Shown: positions 5,647-7,167 of the stretch, one piece after another
Numbering within the stretch: position 1 is the stretch's first letter
How the letters are laid out: each line of letters begins with the position of its first letter
NCBI GenBank assembly: GCA_900313745.1
Contig: OMSM01000092.1
Span: forward strand, 1-7,167
Reading direction: 5' to 3'
From: an uncultured Lachnospiraceae bacterium
GTDB lineage: Bacteria; Bacillota; Clostridia; Lachnospirales; Lachnospiraceae
Length of the DNA stretch: 7,167 nucleotides
The notes under the pieces: model-generated
What the model was told of the DNA's origin: nothing
The model's database searches: none
The model's input: only the letters and a program-made list of their open reading frames with translations
Translations under genes and position numbers: made by a program

Positions 5647-6983
5647 ACGACAGAGTATTTGATACCGACAGGCTTGTGCCTGTCTATTTCCGCCAGGCGC
5701 TTCCGGTCGTGCTGAACATGGTGGTGACGCTCATCTACAACCTGGCGGACACCTGGTTTGTCGCCCGGACGGGCAATGCGCTGCTGGTCGCCGGAGTCTC
5801 TCTCTGCGCGCCGGTTTTCACCATGCTGATGGCCTTCGGAAATATCTACGGCCAGGGCGGCAGTTCCCTGATCTCCCGCCTTCTCGGCGCGGATGACAGG
5901 CCGAGCGTCCGGAGGGTCAGTTCCTTCTCCTTCTGGCTCGCCATAGCGACAGGTGTTGTCCTCGCCGTCCCGATGCTTATTTTCCGCTCCCCGATGCTGA
6001 GGGTTCTCGGCTCAAGCCCGGACACGCTCAAATACGCGGGGGAGTATTATACCTGGCTCGCCATCGGAGCGCCGCTCATCATCCTGAGCTTCATCCACTC
6101 CAACCTCCTGCGCTGTGAGGGCATGGCGACGCAGTCGATGTTCTGCACGGTCTCCGGATCGGTGCTGAATATCATCCTGGACCCGATTTTCATCAGCGTC
6201 CTGGGACTCGGCGCGGCGGGCGCTGCCATTGCCACCGTGCTCGGCTACACGCTCTCCGATATCCTCTGTCTTCTCATTGTCCTTAAGAAAAGCCGGAGCC
6301 TCTCCGTCAAAACTTCCGACTGCCGCCTGAAGAACGGCGAGCTCGGCCAGATCCTGGCCGTCGGCATCACCGCCGCGGTGACGAATCTCGCAACCAGCGT
6401 CTGTGTCGTGACGATCAACCAGTTCCTCTCCTCCTACGGCGACGAGAAGATCGCCGCCATGGGCATTGTGAGCAAGATCAGCATGATCGTCCAGCTGATT
6501 CTGGTGGGCTTCTCGTTCGGAGGCGTTCCGGTTTTCGGCTATCTCTACGGAGCCGGGATGAGGGACAAGCTCCGCTCTCTCCTGAAGTTTGTCATGACCT
6601 TCCTCTGCGGGCTTGCACTGGCGATGACCCTGGTGATTATCGCGGCGTCCTCCCCTCTCATGCGGTTCTTTATCGATGATGCGGGAATAATCTCCGACGG
6701 CACGGTGATGCTCCGCTGGCAGATCTCCTGCTCCGCCTTCGGCGGCGTAGTACTGCTGCTCACCTGTCTCTTCCAGGCAACCGGCAAGGCGCTTCCCGCG
6801 CTGATCCTCTCACTCAGCCGTCAGGGGCTGCTTTTCCTCGCGGTCCTGTGGCTTGCGACCACGCTCCTCGGATACACAGGCTTCCTTGCAGCGCAGCCTG
6901 CGGCGGACGTTCTCAGTGCGGCTCTGGCTCTTTTCCTCTATTTCCGGCAGTTCGGCCGGGAGGGCAGGGCCGTTTCCGGATAA
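5643..6983 (+). CDS. MATE-family multidrug/metabolite efflux protein
   Basis: A 446-residue inner-membrane antiporter of the MATE/MOP family, close to the usual 440-460 length, with about 12 hydrophobic segments in two six-helix halves. It is expected to export organic cations or metabolites using a sodium or proton gradient. Visible marks are the N-terminal A-L-P-V-V-L-N-M-V-V-T-L-I-Y-N-L-A-D-T-W-F-V helix (19-40), the loop R-C-E-G-M-A (157-162), N-I-I-L-D-P-I-F (176-183, a strongly conserved MATE segment) and F-Q-A-T-G-K in the second half (377-382). A soluble linker of about 20 residues (214-234) joins the halves. The start at 5643 overlaps the stop of the hydrolase gene as ATGA, so translation is probably coupled. 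An in-frame ATG at 5628 is possible but has GGAG too close. The hairpin at 7036 ends the unit. Family assignment is firm; the substrate is not known. Confidence 0.95.
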   Translation: MNDRVFDTDRLVPVYFRQALPVVLNMVVTLIYNLADTWFVARTGNALLVAGVSLCAPVFTMLMAFGNIYGQGGSSLISRLLGADDRPSVRRVSSFSFWLAIATGVVLAVPMLIFRSPMLRVLGSSPDTLKYAGEYYTWLAIGAPLIILSFIHSNLLRCEGMATQSMFCTVSGSVLNIILDPIFISVLGLGAAGAAIATVLGYTLSDILCLLIVLKKSRSLSVKTSDCRLKNGELGQILAVGITAAVTNLATSVCVVTINQFLSSYGDEKIAAMGIVSKISMIVQLILVGFSFGGVPVFGYLYGAGMRDKLRSLLKFVMTFLCGLALAMTLVIIAASSPLMRFFIDDAGIISDGTVMLRWQISCSAFGGVVLLLTCLFQATGKALPALILSLSRQGLLFLAVLWLATTLLGYTGFLAAQPAADVLSAALALFLYFRQFGREGRAVSG

Positions 6984-7035
6984 ATCTCCATCCCACGCAG
7001 GCCTGGCAGAAGACCTCTCCCCGGCCGGTTCTATT

Positions 7036-7068
7036 GAAGAAGCCGCGGCGATCTGCCGCGGCTTCTTC
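7036..7068. terminator. Strong hairpin terminator, probably bidirectional
   Basis: GAAGAAGCCGCGGC (7036-7049) and GCCGCGGCTTCTTC (7055-7068) form a perfect 14-bp stem with a 5-base GATCT loop. It lies 52 bases after the MATE stop. The A-rich left and T-rich right ends of the stem give a pyrimidine tract (CTTCTTCACTGTTC) on the plus strand and CTTCTTCAATAG on the minus strand. It can thus serve both the MATE operon and a convergent gene from the right. Confidence 0.8.
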
Positions 7069-7071
7069 ACT

Positions 7072-7102
7072 GTTCTCCTGAGAGAACTGCCGATTTTGTT
7101 TT
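7072..7102 (+). terminator. Small hairpin with T-rich tail, possible back-up terminator
   Basis: GTTCTC-CTGA-GAGAAC (7072-7087) is a 6-bp stem with a tetraloop. The T-rich stretch ATTTTGTTTTC follows after a few bases. The gap between stem and T-tract makes it weaker than a standard terminator. It directly follows the stronger hairpin at 7036-7068. Confidence 0.3.
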
Positions 7103-7134
7103 CGTACGCCTGACGCGTAAAGAATACCTTAGCT

Positions 7135-7167
7135 TTATTCCCCGAGGTTCTCGGTAATGAACAGATC
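7135..7167 (-). CDS. Possible C-terminal end of a convergent gene
   Basis: On the minus strand the window opens with ten codons, D-L-F-I-T-E-N-L-G-E, and then TAA at 7137-7135. A convergent gene ending here would fit the bidirectional hairpin 67 bases further on. Ten codons are too few to prove coding or name a product. Bases 6984-7134 hold only the hairpins noted. Confidence 0.25.
   Translation of the reverse strand, partial: DLFITENLGE

Noticed and set aside
7097..7125. Promoter TTGTTT ... TAAAGA on the plus strand at the right edge
   Set aside because: The hexamers are poor, the spacer is 16 bases and no downstream gene is visible before the window ends.

Overview
This window looks like chromosomal DNA from a fairly GC-rich member of the Bacillota, most likely Clostridia and possibly the Lachnospiraceae. 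The grounds are a class I T-box leader in front of a threonyl-tRNA synthetase gene, strong AGGAGG-type ribosome sites, a TTG start, a small SEC-C protein and a clostridial-type MATE transporter. The genus is an inference. There is no transposon, phage, CRISPR array, tRNA or rRNA gene. Coding density is high, and base composition looks uniform by eye.

Left half, all on the minus strand, read from 4.7 kb down to 1: a sigma-A-type promoter (4703-4675) starts a T-box leader with an intrinsic terminator (4668-4433). This leader controls thrS (4324-2543). After a GC-rich hairpin comes a SEC-C zinc-motif protein (2445-1939), closed by an intrinsic terminator (1904-1867). Then follows a two-gene unit of a CE2-like SGNH esterase (1801-596) and a Cof-type HAD phosphatase (605 to beyond the left edge), overlapping by 10 bp.

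Right half, plus strand: a divergent promoter region with an extended -10 box and an operator-like palindrome drives a UlaG-like metallo-beta-lactamase-fold hydrolase (4882-5646). This is joined by an ATGA overlap to a MATE-family efflux protein (5643-6983). A perfect 14-bp-arm hairpin (7036-7068) ends the unit and is probably bidirectional. The last 33 bases may hold the 3' end of a convergent gene.

How the parts work together: the T-box lets uncharged tRNA-Thr raise thrS expression. The esterase/phosphatase pair suggests intracellular handling of acylated and phosphorylated sugars or similar metabolites. The hydrolase/MATE pair suggests linked metabolite hydrolysis and export, but no substrate can be named. 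I found no clearly undescribed system. The best leads are a ThrRS lacking its TGS domain, the esterase without a standard catalytic acid, the MBL-MATE coupling, and the palindrome abutting the MBL promoter.
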